A stretch of 64,000 nucleotides of DNA from positions 1-64,000 of the forward strand of contig JAUYMU010000021.1 of the NCBI GenBank assembly GCA_030698405.1, given 5' to 3'. Below the pieces are notes generated by a model that searched no databases, was not told the DNA's origin, and saw only the letters and a list, made by a program, of their open reading frames with translations. Origin of the DNA: Bacteroidota bacterium. GTDB taxonomy: Bacteria > Bacteroidota > Bacteroidia > Bacteroidales > Prolixibacteraceae. A program made the translations under genes and the position numbers. The first letter of the stretch is position 1, and each line of letters starts with the position of its first letter. Shown here piece by piece: positions 1-8,331 of the stretch.

Positions 1-383
1 TAGCCGCTAAGGTCTTCGCCACAGCAAGTGCAGTAGTTTGGGCTGTGTCCCATAACTGAATCAGGGCTCTCGGACATCTTCAGGGTAGTGCCTTCGTGTC
101 CGGGCTGGCCTCCAGGTTTTTTGCCAGATGGTTCGCGCAGGCTTTGTGTTTTTGGCAGTTTGGGAAAATCGCTTGATGGAGGTTTGCTACTGTTGCCACT
201 GTTTTTGGGTGTCCGGTATTTTTCAAGTTCCTGCTTTAGAATCTGGTTTTCTTGGGTGAGCACCATATTCGCCTTCAATAGCCGGGCATTGGTGTTCTTC
301 AGGTCTTCAATCTCATTGATTAGCCTGAAAACAACCGAATAAAGTTCTTTTATTTGTTGACCTTGATCCATCCCACTTTGCAT
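1..383 (-). CDS. IS66-family transposase (TnpC), N-terminal part, cut by window edge
   Basis: The minus-strand frame stays open to base 1, so only the N-terminal ~127 residues are visible. It begins with a leucine-zipper-like coiled coil (about residues 10-55, with EIEDLKNTNARLLKAN-type heptads). This is followed by the IS66 signature: KNSGNSSKPPSSD, then KKPGGQPGHEGTTLK, then a CxxC of the zinc-finger region (CTCCGEDL). These blocks are the usual N-terminal helix/zinc-finger region of IS66 TnpC; the DDE catalytic part would lie left of the window. The start is chosen at ATG 383. In-frame ATGs at 371 and at 410/413 are alternatives. No TnpB-like companion frame is visible between this gene and base 580, and I could not define the insertion-sequence end. 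Confidence 0.88.
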   Translation of the reverse strand, partial: MQSGMDQGQQIKELYSVVFRLINEIEDLKNTNARLLKANMVLTQENQILKQELEKYRTPKNSGNSSKPPSSDFPKLPKTQSLREPSGKKPGGQPGHEGTTLKMSESPDSVMGHSPNYCTCCGEDLSG

Positions 384-581
384 TTGCACAAAGATGTATG
401 AAACAAACATCATAAAGAAAAAATATAGTCCAGAGTTATTAACAGCCTGTTAGGCAAGTTCATACTATCAACGAAAAAATCAAACGAAAGTCAATGAGCG
501 CTAACCGGGAAGATTAAATCCCAATTTTCGCCCCAAACCAGATTCCTGGCTTCAATTCTGTTTTTATCGGATAAGGTTTTC

Positions 582-920
582 TCAATTGGCATTTCTATTT
601 TTCGTTTTATAGCTTTGAATAGCTTCGCTTACCATTCTATCCGTTTCTTCGTCAGGCTTAGTTCGCGGTATCACTGTAAAATCAACCCCTTTTGGTTCTT
701 TTATATATCCTGAAACTATAGCTACCTCAACCATGCCTCGTGATGCTTCGTATCTACGAATAATATCTTTTGCTTTTGCTTCTATTTTAGCTCGCTCCTT
801 AGGATTCTCTAATTTTTGTTTTCTTAAAAATTCACTTATTAATCTATCAGTTTCTTCATCGGGTTTGGTTTGTGGTACAACAGTGAAATCAACCCCCTTC
901 GGTTCTTTTATGTGTCCCAT
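582..920 (-). CDS. small protein with duplicated EPKGVDFTV motif, unknown function
   Basis: A protein of 112 residues from ATG 920; a longer frame would need a TTG start. Its most obvious feature is an internal duplication. The block IKEPKGVDFTV-x-P-x-TKPDEETDR-x2-SE occurs once at the N-terminus and again near residue 70, separated by a charged helix (RKQKLENPKERAKIEAKAK). Each block is followed by a short basic helix. From memory, short single-copy proteins with the same (E)PxGVDFxV pattern occur in Bacteroidota next to GNAT-like genes; I cannot verify that here. It begins 4 nt after the stop of the GNAT-like gene upstream, so the two are very probably co-transcribed. Function unknown; a paired or antitoxin-like role is only a guess. 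Confidence 0.7.
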   Translation of the reverse strand: MGHIKEPKGVDFTVVPQTKPDEETDRLISEFLRKQKLENPKERAKIEAKAKDIIRRYEASRGMVEVAIVSGYIKEPKGVDFTVIPRTKPDEETDRMVSEAIQSYKTKNRNAN

Positions 921-924
921 AACG

Positions 925-1251
925 TTATTTATTAAAGTATTTATCAATTAAGCCTAATGCAGAATTCGCATCAATAAACATTCGATTGCTTGTAATCATT
1001 TGTGCTCCCAAAGTTAGTTTATAATGCTCAATCAATTTTGTTTTGGCTTCAAAAACCACAATTCCACCATATCCTTTCTCAAAAGAAACCTTACAGGCAA
1101 AAGCTACTAAATTTCCGGCTACACCTTCATAGATTTTGTTTTTACCAAAGTTATGTGGAGCCGATTCAATCAAATTCATAAAGATATGATCCCCTTTATC
1201 GCTTATACTCACAAGTCCCTGAATAACTTCCGGAGAAGATTGAATTACCAC
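925..1251 (-). CDS. GNAT-like acetyltransferase-family protein, probably 5'-truncated
   Basis: The 108-residue frame begins at GTG 1251, with no convincing ATG or ribosome-binding site. The visible part resembles the C-terminal half of a Bacteroidota GNAT-like family: an IxGLxSIxDKGDHIFMNLIES strand-helix segment, then YEGVAGNLVAFACKVSFE (the acetyl-CoA-binding helix region), then HYKxTLGA and an RMFIDxxxALGLIDKYF tail. Family members I recall are about 150-170 residues with an N-terminal strand-helix region that is absent here. The frame is open upstream only to a TGA at about 1305, inside the 3' end of the ATPase gene, and that extension does not look like the missing domain. I infer a 5'-truncated, possibly non-functional copy. 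The partner gene starts 4 nt downstream. Confidence 0.6.
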   Translation of the reverse strand: MVIQSSPEVIQGLVSISDKGDHIFMNLIESAPHNFGKNKIYEGVAGNLVAFACKVSFEKGYGGIVVFEAKTKLIEHYKLTLGAQMITSNRMFIDANSALGLIDKYFNK

Positions 1252-1297
1252 TCCTATTTTGTTGATTACGAATATAAAAGTGCAAATAACAGATTTT

Positions 1298-2500
1298 TTA
1301 CAAAATCAATTTCATATTGCCCCAATGCCAAAATTGCAAAGGGAATTCAGGATAGGTATTAGAAAATATCTTGTATTTTGAAATTTTTGCTTCTTTTTCC
1401 TGAAACTTTACTTCCACAGCAAAACCTTTTTGAAACGAGGTTTCGATTACAAAATCAACTTCGTTTCCATCAGCGGTACGCCAGAATTTGACTTGATCAG
1501 GTTCATTTTTTTCAAGCAATTTTCGAAACACATAGTTTTCAAGTAATGCTCCTTTATCGGCTCTTTGCTCGATAGGTGCAAAATAGTTAATCAATATATT
1601 CCTTAATCCTAAATCATTAAGATATACTTTAGGCATTTTAATCAACTCTTTACGAAGGTTATTATAGAATGGTCGTACCAGACTGATATGAAAACACTTT
1701 TGTAAAACATACAGGTAATTTTCTATCGTGATATTATTGATCCGTAAAGTATTCGATAGTTCGTTAACATTAAGCAGATTGCCTGATTGACTTGCCAGAA
1801 CCATGAGCAATCGGTAGAGTTTCTCCTCATCGTTTACACCCGACTCCAGAATATCGCGTTTGATGTAAGAATCACGGATTTCCTTCAGAAGTTCCTTCTT
1901 TGCCGTATAATCATTTTCAAGAATAACTGCCGGATAACCTCCATAATTTAGGTATTCATCAAGCAATGCCAAAAAAACATTTTCATATATCGACTTCTGT
2001 TTTTCGCCCTTTCGCAAGTCAGTTAAATCGTTTATCAATTCCGCTTTACCCTTAAAATCAATAAACTCGTCGAAATCCAGAGTTGGCATCTGAAATATTC
2101 GTTTCCTTCCGGCCAGCGAGTCTTTAAAATCCCTGTCGATGTAAAATGCGCTACTACCGGTGGCCAAAATTTTCACCCGGTCGGCGTATTCGTCATACAA
2201 CAGTTTTAGAAAACCGCTGGCATCTTTCAGGTATTGGATTTCATCAATCATTACAATAATTCTCTTCCCATCAGCAAGTGGACAAAATTTAAACAGGTTT
2301 TCGGGATCCAGATCAAGTTGCTGCAATACATTTTTGCGTTCGAGATTAATAAAATAGACGATTTCACCCTTCTTAATAAGTTCTTCCTCAATTTGTTTCA
2401 GCAATGTTGATTTCCCGACTTGCCTGGCTCCAATGAGAATTGTGAATTCCTTCCTGGGTAGGTGTGCTGTAATTTCACTGTATTTTTTTCGGATAGCCAT
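1298..2500 (-). CDS. AAA_14/DUF4143 ATPase (COG1373 type)
   Basis: A 400-residue protein with the usual architecture of the AAA_14-DUF4143 family. Walker A is GARQVGKST near residue 24, Walker B is IIVMIDEIQYL near residue 84, and a sensor-1-like strand ILATGSSAF follows. A winged-helix-like middle (LLNVNELSNTLRI) comes next, then a C-terminal DUF4143 region. The end carries a restriction-endonuclease-like pattern (DGNEVDFVIE, then AVEVKF). The length is normal for the family. Members are abundant in bacteria and archaea, often on mobile or variable DNA, and their biological role is poorly defined. Here the gene sits between an IS66 remnant and a core gene. A perfect inverted repeat lies 51-92 nt upstream of its ATG. 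Confidence 0.88.
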   Translation of the reverse strand: MAIRKKYSEITAHLPRKEFTILIGARQVGKSTLLKQIEEELIKKGEIVYFINLERKNVLQQLDLDPENLFKFCPLADGKRIIVMIDEIQYLKDASGFLKLLYDEYADRVKILATGSSAFYIDRDFKDSLAGRKRIFQMPTLDFDEFIDFKGKAELINDLTDLRKGEKQKSIYENVFLALLDEYLNYGGYPAVILENDYTAKKELLKEIRDSYIKRDILESGVNDEEKLYRLLMVLASQSGNLLNVNELSNTLRINNITIENYLYVLQKCFHISLVRPFYNNLRKELIKMPKVYLNDLGLRNILINYFAPIEQRADKGALLENYVFRKLLEKNEPDQVKFWRTADGNEVDFVIETSFQKGFAVEVKFQEKEAKISKYKIFSNTYPEFPLQFWHWGNMKLIL

Positions 2501-2550
2501 GTCTCAAAAGTACAAATATTTTATGTGATTTTCATCATGAATACTGAAAT

Positions 2551-2592
2551 TATCCGATATTTTACACACAGCACTATATAAAATATCGGATA
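2551..2592. promoter_or_regulatory. perfect 14-bp inverted repeat, candidate operator
   Basis: Two 14-bp arms (2551-2564 TATCCGATATTTTA and its exact complement 2579-2592) are separated by 14 nt. A third half-copy of the core (ATATCGGA) lies at 2615-2622. The repeat lies in the 144-nt gap upstream of the AAA/DUF4143 gene and after the stop of the next minus-strand gene. It is AT-rich with no T-run, so an operator fits better than a terminator. The role is inferred from position only. Confidence 0.5.
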
Positions 2593-2644
2593 TTATATAT
2601 AGACAGGTATTAATAATATCGGAAAAATGAGACGGCAGACTGAT

Positions 2645-5422
2645 TTATTCAACCTTGTAATTCAACACACTTCCATCTTCGGTTCCAACCAGAAGATTAA
2701 AATACGAACTTGAATCGTTGAATTTCCCCAGCACAAACGCGGTGTTTCCGGCTTGCGGAAATCCACGGGTGACCGATCCGTTTGAATTGAGCAAATAGAT
2801 TTTATTCTCACCTCCGGTTACTATACCTATTTTGAAGATGCCGGGGCCATAAGAGCAAACGAATGGGGTATCAGTGATCGCATCAGGAAAAGTCCGTTCG
2901 AATAGTTTTTTCTCATCGGCAGCAAACACAGTCAGTTTTCTTCCTTCAGCAAATAGGTATTCAACCGAACCGTTTCCGTCAATGTCTTCAGCAGCAAAAC
3001 GATGAGCTGCGCCAAATTTGCCAACTTCCTTTATTTCAGTTTGACCATTAAAATCCTGAATGTGAATTTTTCCGGTTTGATCGGTAGCAATTAACTTTGG
3101 ATTTTCACCGTTAATAAAAGTCATTTGGTTTCCTGAACGGTCGAATGGAGCGGGCTGGATTTCGCGGTTTTTCCCTTGCCAGTCGAGGAAATAGGTGTTT
3201 TGCTCATCTGAAAAAACGATTTGAGTTTTTCCATCGATAAAGTAATGACTGATCGGTTTGGTAACCAGACTTTCTGATCCTTCAAAATTCCATTTTGGGA
3301 TGAGCTTCCCGTCACGATCATACACATATACTTTTTTGTCTTCGCCGGCCACGAAAAAACGGTATTCTCTGTTTTTTCCAAATTCAGACACAGAAACACC
3401 ATTTGACGCCATTGATTTCAAATAAACTGGATATTTCCCCACCTTGCTTCCGGTGCGATCGACCACATACAATTGGGATTTGGTATTGAAAAGGTACTGA
3501 AACCTTTTTGTCTGGTAAATATCAATCAGATGAATGTCGGAGATAATCGGTTCGGGAAGATTCAGTTTCCAAAGAATGACACCGTCTTTGTTAATCAGGT
3601 AAATGTTGTTAAGTTTGTCGCTCACAATCATTTCGCGGTTGGCCAAATCTCTGTGGTTCAGCACTAAAGTTGGCTTATGTGCCAGCGGTGCATCAAGTTT
3701 AAGTTGCCAGATTGCTTCAGGTTCTTCTTTTACATTCGGATCGTATTTCAGGTTAATCTTGTTCTCAACCATGTTGCCTGAAACCGAAAATTGCCACGAA
3801 AACGTACTGAATTTGCGGAATACCTCTTCATTTGCAGTCAGTTTTGCACTGAGGTCGCTTTTCAGCAAAACATCTTTTAGCCGGAATACTTTGGAGATTT
3901 TGGCGTAAACATAAAAATTAGTTTTCGGCTGGTTATTTTTTGAATAAACCGTGTAAGTTGAGTCGTTTGCTAGGGTTTTTTCTGAAGCCAGACTTTGCAG
4001 ATAAGCTTTCATTCCGGGCAGATTATCGCCCCAGATCAGGTATTTCCGGTACAAAGCGAAGTAATTGCCGGTGATTCCTGAAAATGCCCGTCCAAAAAGC
4101 GATTCGGCCATGTTGCTGATGGGCAGACGATAAATATCGAACGAATTTTTTTTGTCAATGCTGTATTTTGTGTGTAACTGACTAGCATCTTCTTTTGTGG
4201 TACGGTTAAATTCAGAAACCGCTTTGCCAATCTTTTCCTTAACATCCGCTTCGTCAATTATTTCAGCAACGAAAAAGCGGTTTTGTTCAGGATTGGATTT
4301 GTTTATGGTGGTATAAACACCTGCGAACTGAGTGCCGGCAACCTCTTTGAACAATCGGATTGCATCAGTTTTTGTTTTCTTCTGAAACTCCATCAGGCTC
4401 ATTTCGCGTGGATAATAATTGCCGTTTGCCTTGATATAAGATTCGTGCTGATCCAGATAGCTGGACGTATTTTTCAGGCTAAGGGCAACAAAGTAGGTCG
4501 CATTTGCCGGAATGGCTTTTTCGATGGTCATTTTCTGTGCTGCCTGATCGCTGAAAATATTGAGGTAATGATCGCTCGAATCTTTGGTGAAACTGAACCC
4601 GGTCATTTCCAACTCTGATGGTTTCAGCGCCAGGTCAAGTTCCGACCAGCTTGAATAAGCTTCGAGCTGACCGATTGTTTTACGGATTTCAGGAGAAACA
4701 AAATTGGCAAGTAGCTGATGGATCGTAAGGTGATTGATGAATATGTTTGCAAATGCATTCTCTCCGATGGTTTTGTACAGTTCGGTAAATTCGTAATTGT
4801 TGAGCAGGTTTTGAGAATTTGTTTGCCTGATGGCCTGTTCAATCAGGATAAAGTCTTCGCTAACCATAAAAACATCGTTGGCACATGCGTAAAAGAAATT
4901 ATGTTCGGACGAACGGGCATTAAACACGGTCGTGTTTTCGTATTTTTTTCGGGTAATGCTGTATTGTGTTTTCAAATCGGCAGTTACATTTTCTGTAGCC
5001 GAATTCGACTCGTTCCCGTCGTTCATCTGCACGAGATAAAGGTTTGTGAGTTGGTTCTTTCCTGTCAGATTGATTGAAATGATCACCGATTTACCCTTCA
5101 GTAAATCGCCAATTCCTGAATGATCGCCAACAAAATCATAAATGCGTCCGATTTTTGAAATCAGTCCGTCAATTTCCCTGATACCTTTCAATTCAGCAAT
5201 AATTGGCTGATTACTTTTCAGTTCGTTGTAAAATCCTTCAGTATTTTTAACCTCGATAATCAAAGGACATTTCTGCGGAATTGCCTTGTAAGCAGGATTC
5301 TGCTTGGTCGAGAAAGTCTGTATGATAGGCTGATCGGATTCGGTAGGAAAATATTTAATGCCCAGTAAAACTGCGGCAATAACCAAAATAACTATTCCTG
5401 AAATGACAATAACTTTTCGCAT
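2645..5422 (-). CDS. membrane-anchored two-domain protein: DUF3352-like N-half, beta-propeller C-half
   Basis: A protein of 925 residues from ATG 5422; the upstream TTG is unlikely. An N-terminal hydrophobic segment (about residues 3-24, VIVISGIVILVIAAVLLGI) looks like an uncleaved anchor rather than a signal peptide with a clean cleavage site. Residues ~40-560 resemble DUF3352-type periplasmic proteins, including the strand-rich AIPANATYFVALSLKN region. From ~570 to the end there are repeated WD/PQQ-like blades (for example MIVSDKLNNIYLINKDGVILWKLNL and FRFFVAGEDKKVYVYDRDG) plus an FG-GAP/EF-like DIDGNGSVEYLFAEG motif. This predicts a periplasmic propeller. Function unknown. It follows the U32 gene by 53 nt on the same strand, so it may be co-transcribed with it. 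Confidence 0.72.
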   Translation of the reverse strand: MRKVIVISGIVILVIAAVLLGIKYFPTESDQPIIQTFSTKQNPAYKAIPQKCPLIIEVKNTEGFYNELKSNQPIIAELKGIREIDGLISKIGRIYDFVGDHSGIGDLLKGKSVIISINLTGKNQLTNLYLVQMNDGNESNSATENVTADLKTQYSITRKKYENTTVFNARSSEHNFFYACANDVFMVSEDFILIEQAIRQTNSQNLLNNYEFTELYKTIGENAFANIFINHLTIHQLLANFVSPEIRKTIGQLEAYSSWSELDLALKPSELEMTGFSFTKDSSDHYLNIFSDQAAQKMTIEKAIPANATYFVALSLKNTSSYLDQHESYIKANGNYYPREMSLMEFQKKTKTDAIRLFKEVAGTQFAGVYTTINKSNPEQNRFFVAEIIDEADVKEKIGKAVSEFNRTTKEDASQLHTKYSIDKKNSFDIYRLPISNMAESLFGRAFSGITGNYFALYRKYLIWGDNLPGMKAYLQSLASEKTLANDSTYTVYSKNNQPKTNFYVYAKISKVFRLKDVLLKSDLSAKLTANEEVFRKFSTFSWQFSVSGNMVENKINLKYDPNVKEEPEAIWQLKLDAPLAHKPTLVLNHRDLANREMIVSDKLNNIYLINKDGVILWKLNLPEPIISDIHLIDIYQTKRFQYLFNTKSQLYVVDRTGSKVGKYPVYLKSMASNGVSVSEFGKNREYRFFVAGEDKKVYVYDRDGKLIPKWNFEGSESLVTKPISHYFIDGKTQIVFSDEQNTYFLDWQGKNREIQPAPFDRSGNQMTFINGENPKLIATDQTGKIHIQDFNGQTEIKEVGKFGAAHRFAAEDIDGNGSVEYLFAEGRKLTVFAADEKKLFERTFPDAITDTPFVCSYGPGIFKIGIVTGGENKIYLLNSNGSVTRGFPQAGNTAFVLGKFNDSSSYFNLLVGTEDGSVLNYKVE

Positions 5423-5475
5423 AGAAGGTAATATTTTGCTCAAAAATAAGAAGTTTGGTTGTCTTTCGTGTTTAT

Positions 5476-6732
5476 CTATTGCTGTTTTACTTCCGAGGCA
5501 TCCACAATTTTATACAGCTTATCTGATTTCCTGATTTTCGCATCAACAGGAATAGAAATATACGAGCCTTTTGGCGCTTCCTCAACCGACTGTTTGTCAA
5601 GCTGAATTTCTGAAACGATGGTTTTTACCAATCCTGTTGTTGGTCCGGTAATATAGATTTCGTCGCCAACTTTTAACGGGCCTGTTTCGAGTTTGAATTC
5701 GGCCACTTTCAGTTTCGAAAAATAATTCATGCCTTTGCCCACATAAATTTTTCGCTGGCTGGCCATCGATCCGTAGTTTTTGCTCCATTCGCCCAATCGC
5801 TGACCGAGATAATAACCGTCCCAGAAACCGCGGTTGAAAACACTTTCAAGCCGGTTGTCCCAATCCGCAATTTTCTCATCGGTAAATTCATGATCGAAAT
5901 AAGCATTAACAGCTTCGCGGTAACATTCAACAACGGTATAAACATATTCCGGAGACCGTGCCCGTCCTTCAATTTTCAGCACCGAAACACCTGCATCCAG
6001 CAATTTATCCAGAAAATGGATGGTTTTCAGATCCTTGGGCGACATGATGTATTCGTTGTCAACTTCCAGTTCGGCGCCGGTTTCCTTATCGGTAACAATG
6101 TAAGCGCGGCGGCACGATTGCATGCAACTACCACGGTTGGCCGACGAGTTCATTTCGTGCAGGCTGAGGTAACATTTGCCCGAAACGGCCATACAAAGCG
6201 CGCCATGCACAAACATTTCCAGTTTTACCAGTTCTCCTGAAGGTCCGGTAATGTTTTGTTCCCTGATTTGTCTCGAGATTTCCCCAACGCGGGCAACATT
6301 CATTTCGCGGGCAAGCACCACTACATCAGCAAATTGTGCATAAAATCTGACCGCTTCGATGTTGGTAATGTTCACCTGGGTGGAAATGTGGACTTCAATG
6401 CCCACCTGGCGGGCATACATAATGGCTGAGATATCGGAAGCGATAACTGCTGAAATTCCGGCCTCTTTGGCGGCATCAATAATCTGGTGAAGTTGGTCGA
6501 GTTCGGTATCGAAAACCACCACATTCACAGTCAGGTAGGTTTTTACTCCTTTTGAATGGGCGGTTTCGGTAATATTTTTTATATCATCAATCGTAAAATT
6601 GTTCGACGAGCGGGCACGCATATTTAACTGGTCCACACCAAAATAAACCGAACCTGCTCCTGCCTGAATGGCTGCCATCAGCGATTCGTACGAACCAACC
6701 GGAGCCATTATTTCAACATCTACCCTTCTCAT
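5476..6732 (-). CDS. U32 family protein (TrhP/YegQ-like, probable tRNA hydroxylation)
   Basis: A 418-residue U32 protein. The N-terminal TIM-barrel starts with MAPVGSYESLMAAIQAGAGSVYFGV. The diagnostic segment is FVHGALCMAVSGKCYLSLH followed by NRGSCMQSCRRAY, which supplies the cysteines that in characterised U32 proteins bind an Fe-S cluster. A C-terminal U32_C beta-barrel runs from about 335 to 410. U32 members were first called peptidases. The better-studied bacterial homologues (TrhP/YegQ, RlhA) act in prephenate-dependent RNA uridine or cytidine hydroxylation, and UbiU/UbiV in ubiquinone synthesis. Length and the single U32 domain fit TrhP best. Substrate assignment is by family only. 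The higBA pair lies 49 nt upstream on the same strand. Confidence 0.85.
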   Translation of the reverse strand: MRRVDVEIMAPVGSYESLMAAIQAGAGSVYFGVDQLNMRARSSNNFTIDDIKNITETAHSKGVKTYLTVNVVVFDTELDQLHQIIDAAKEAGISAVIASDISAIMYARQVGIEVHISTQVNITNIEAVRFYAQFADVVVLAREMNVARVGEISRQIREQNITGPSGELVKLEMFVHGALCMAVSGKCYLSLHEMNSSANRGSCMQSCRRAYIVTDKETGAELEVDNEYIMSPKDLKTIHFLDKLLDAGVSVLKIEGRARSPEYVYTVVECYREAVNAYFDHEFTDEKIADWDNRLESVFNRGFWDGYYLGQRLGEWSKNYGSMASQRKIYVGKGMNYFSKLKVAEFKLETGPLKVGDEIYITGPTTGLVKTIVSEIQLDKQSVEEAPKGSYISIPVDAKIRKSDKLYKIVDASEVKQQ

Positions 6733-6781
6733 ACATTCCTGAATTATTGAACTGCAAATTTAGTTTTTATTTCGCAGGGAA

Positions 6782-7075
6782 TCAGGAGGCGTTTTTTAGG
6801 GTTCGAATTTCGATCAATGCTTTGTTCATCTCGTAATTTTTCTGAAGGCGAATCCAGAATTCAGCAGGTATTTCAAAGACTTTCTCTAAAACCAAGGCAA
6901 CAGAGCTTGTTATGTTCCGTTCCCCTTTCAGCAGGAGGCTGATAAATCCCTTGTTATAACCTGTTTGATTGATCAAATCAACCTGCCGCATTCCTCTGGC
7001 TTCCAATTCATCCTTAATTATTTCTGATGGATGAAAAACATCCCCAGGAATTATTTCATTTGCCAATGTTTTCAT
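6782..7075 (-). CDS. higA: HigA-type XRE antitoxin
   Basis: A 97-residue Cro/C1-type helix-turn-helix protein. The opening HPSEIIKDELEARGMRQVDL and the recognition region NKGFISLLLKGERNIT are typical of HigA (VapI-like) antitoxins, as is the FEIPAEFWIRLQKNYE tail. Its ATG overlaps the toxin stop by 4 nt (ATGA), so translation is coupled. Toxin-first order is the normal HigBA arrangement. HigA neutralises HigB and represses the pair's own promoter; the short inverted repeat at 7409-7425 upstream of higB (CACAGT, 5 nt, ACTGTG) is a candidate operator. Both genes look complete, so the module may be functional. Confidence 0.9.
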   Translation of the reverse strand: MKTLANEIIPGDVFHPSEIIKDELEARGMRQVDLINQTGYNKGFISLLLKGERNITSSVALVLEKVFEIPAEFWIRLQKNYEMNKALIEIRTLKNAS

Positions 7076-7392
7076 TGTTCGTAATGTTTTGAAATTTCAT
7101 TGATTACTAAAATTTCGATTAACAGTTGATCGTCTTGCGCTTTGGAAAATATCAGACGATACTGCAAATTTAGTCTGATTGAATATTCTCCCTTTCGGTT
7201 TCCTTTAAGCGATTCAAATTGTAAACCTCTGAAAAATGTAAGTTCATCAAGCGATTCAATACTCATCAGAATTTGGATTTTCTTTTTAAACTGCTGCAAA
7301 ATATCGCGAGATACAGGCAATTTCCCTTTTATTTCAGATAAGGGGGTTGTATAAAAATATTCCAGTTCTTCAGATTTGAATCTTATCTTCAT
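7072..7392 (-). CDS. higB: HigB-type RelE-superfamily toxin
   Basis: A 106-residue protein of the RelE/HigB mRNA-interferase fold. A helical N-half (SRDILQQFKKKIQILMSIESLDEL) precedes the signature FESLKGNRKGEYSIRLNLQYRLIFS and a final ILVINEISKHY strand. In characterised HigB toxins the basic and aromatic residues in and after the YSIRLNxQYRLIF strand contact ribosome-bound mRNA, and those residues are present. The gene starts at ATG 7392 and overlaps higA by 4 nt. The 106-residue length is close to the usual range, and nothing suggests truncation. Confidence 0.88.
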   Translation of the reverse strand: MKIRFKSEELEYFYTTPLSEIKGKLPVSRDILQQFKKKIQILMSIESLDELTFFRGLQFESLKGNRKGEYSIRLNLQYRLIFSKAQDDQLLIEILVINEISKHYEQ

Positions 7393-7408
7393 GTACTTAT
7401 CCTATGAA

Positions 7409-7425
7409 CACAGTTTTTCACTGTG
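7409..7425. promoter_or_regulatory. short inverted repeat upstream of higB
   Basis: CACAGT-TTTTC-ACTGTG has perfect 6-bp arms. It lies 17-33 nt upstream of the higB start on the minus strand, where a HigA operator or promoter-proximal site would be expected. No other support. Confidence 0.35.
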
Positions 7426-7486
7426 CAGTTATCAATCAAAAATAGCTAATAGTTTTCAAGTATGAAAACTATTTTTGCAATTAACA

Positions 7487-7519
7487 CAAAAAAAATGCGG
7501 CTCCGTTAGAAGCCGCATT
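7487..7519 (-). terminator. Rho-independent terminator of the 7550-8140 gene
   Basis: Arms 7494-7502 and 7511-7519 (AATGCGGCT / AGCCGCATT) with an 8-nt loop. On the minus strand they are followed by a run of eight Ts (A-run at 7488-7495 on plus). The hairpin lies about 30 nt after the stop of the secreted protein gene and is strongly formed. Confidence 0.85.
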
Positions 7520-7549
7520 CACTTAATGAAAGGGAGATTGGTGAATTGA

Positions 7550-8140
7550 TTATTCCACATTTAAGTTGTATGTATAACTGTTACTGTTTGTTGAAAGTAC
7601 TACTGAATATGCACCTTTGTTCAGTTTTGAGAGGTTAAAGCCTTCGTTTACATTGAATTTGTCGCCGATTTTTTTAGAATAAACCAGTTCGTTCTTGTCA
7701 TAGAAATTCAGGCTAAGGTTTTCTTCTGAAAAATTAAGGTAAGACATTTTCAGTACACCTTCTTTGTATGCAAAGTACGGTTCCATAATACTTTTTTCCT
7801 TACCTACTGCGATGTTCTTGTTTTCAATTTTGAACGAACGTTCAGTAGTGGATCCGTCAACTGATACAGCCAATTTGTAATCTCCTTTTTCGAGGTTCGA
7901 AAAATCGAATACCTTGCGGTAATCATTGCTTCCAGCTGCTGTTTCTTTGTAATAAACAGTTTCGCCTTTGTCGTTTGCGATGCTGATCTTAAAATTGGCA
8001 GCTGAAGAGTTTGAAATTGCTACAACTGCTTTTTCGGAAGTGAGCGGCAAGATGTTAACTTTTAAGTTTCCAGATGCCATTAATGTGTTTGCAAATGCTA
8101 CAAATGCGAACAACATTGCTAATTTTGAAATTGTTTTCAT
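7550..8140 (-). CDS. secreted beta-rich protein with tandem Ig-like/DUF3244-like halves
   Basis: A 196-residue protein. A clear signal peptide covers residues 1-22 (MKTISKLAMLFAFVAFANTLMAS). The mature part has two similar beta-sandwich halves. Each has alternating strands ending in a motif typical of secreted Bacteroidota Ig-like proteins: FDFSNLEKGDYKLAVSVDG in the first half and FNLSKLNKGAYSVVLSTNS in the second. Bacteroidota DUF3244-type proteins look like this, but I cannot assign a ligand. There is no lipobox and no T9SS sorting domain, so it is probably periplasmic or exported as a soluble protein. It is monocistronic, with its own terminator downstream and a candidate -7 element upstream. 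Confidence 0.8.
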   Translation of the reverse strand: MKTISKLAMLFAFVAFANTLMASGNLKVNILPLTSEKAVVAISNSSAANFKISIANDKGETVYYKETAAGSNDYRKVFDFSNLEKGDYKLAVSVDGSTTERSFKIENKNIAVGKEKSIMEPYFAYKEGVLKMSYLNFSEENLSLNFYDKNELVYSKKIGDKFNVNEGFNLSKLNKGAYSVVLSTNSNSYTYNLNVE

Positions 8141-8165
8141 GTTTTCTTTGTTTTAAAGTACAGTG

Positions 8166-8173
8166 CAAACATA
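8166..8173 (-). promoter_or_regulatory. TAnnTTTG-type -7 element
   Basis: On the minus strand TATGTTTG matches the Bacteroidota -7 consensus TAnnTTTG, 26 nt before the ATG at 8140. No good TTG occurs at the expected 19-21 nt upstream (the nearest is at 25 nt), so this is only a candidate. Confidence 0.35.
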
Positions 8174-8331
8174 GCTGTTGTGTAGAATATATGCTGTACA
8201 ACATACGTTAATGATGCATTATCCTTTTGTTAACTGAAGCAAGGAACATTAAAACAATGTAAACAAAAATTTTTAGCAGTCAGTTGTAGAGCTGTTTACA
8301 TGTTTTTATAGCGTACAATAAAATATTATTC

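Noticed and set aside
384-581. IS66 TnpB gene or terminal repeat
   Set aside because: No second reading frame with TnpB pattern and no clear inverted end could be defined from this side alone.
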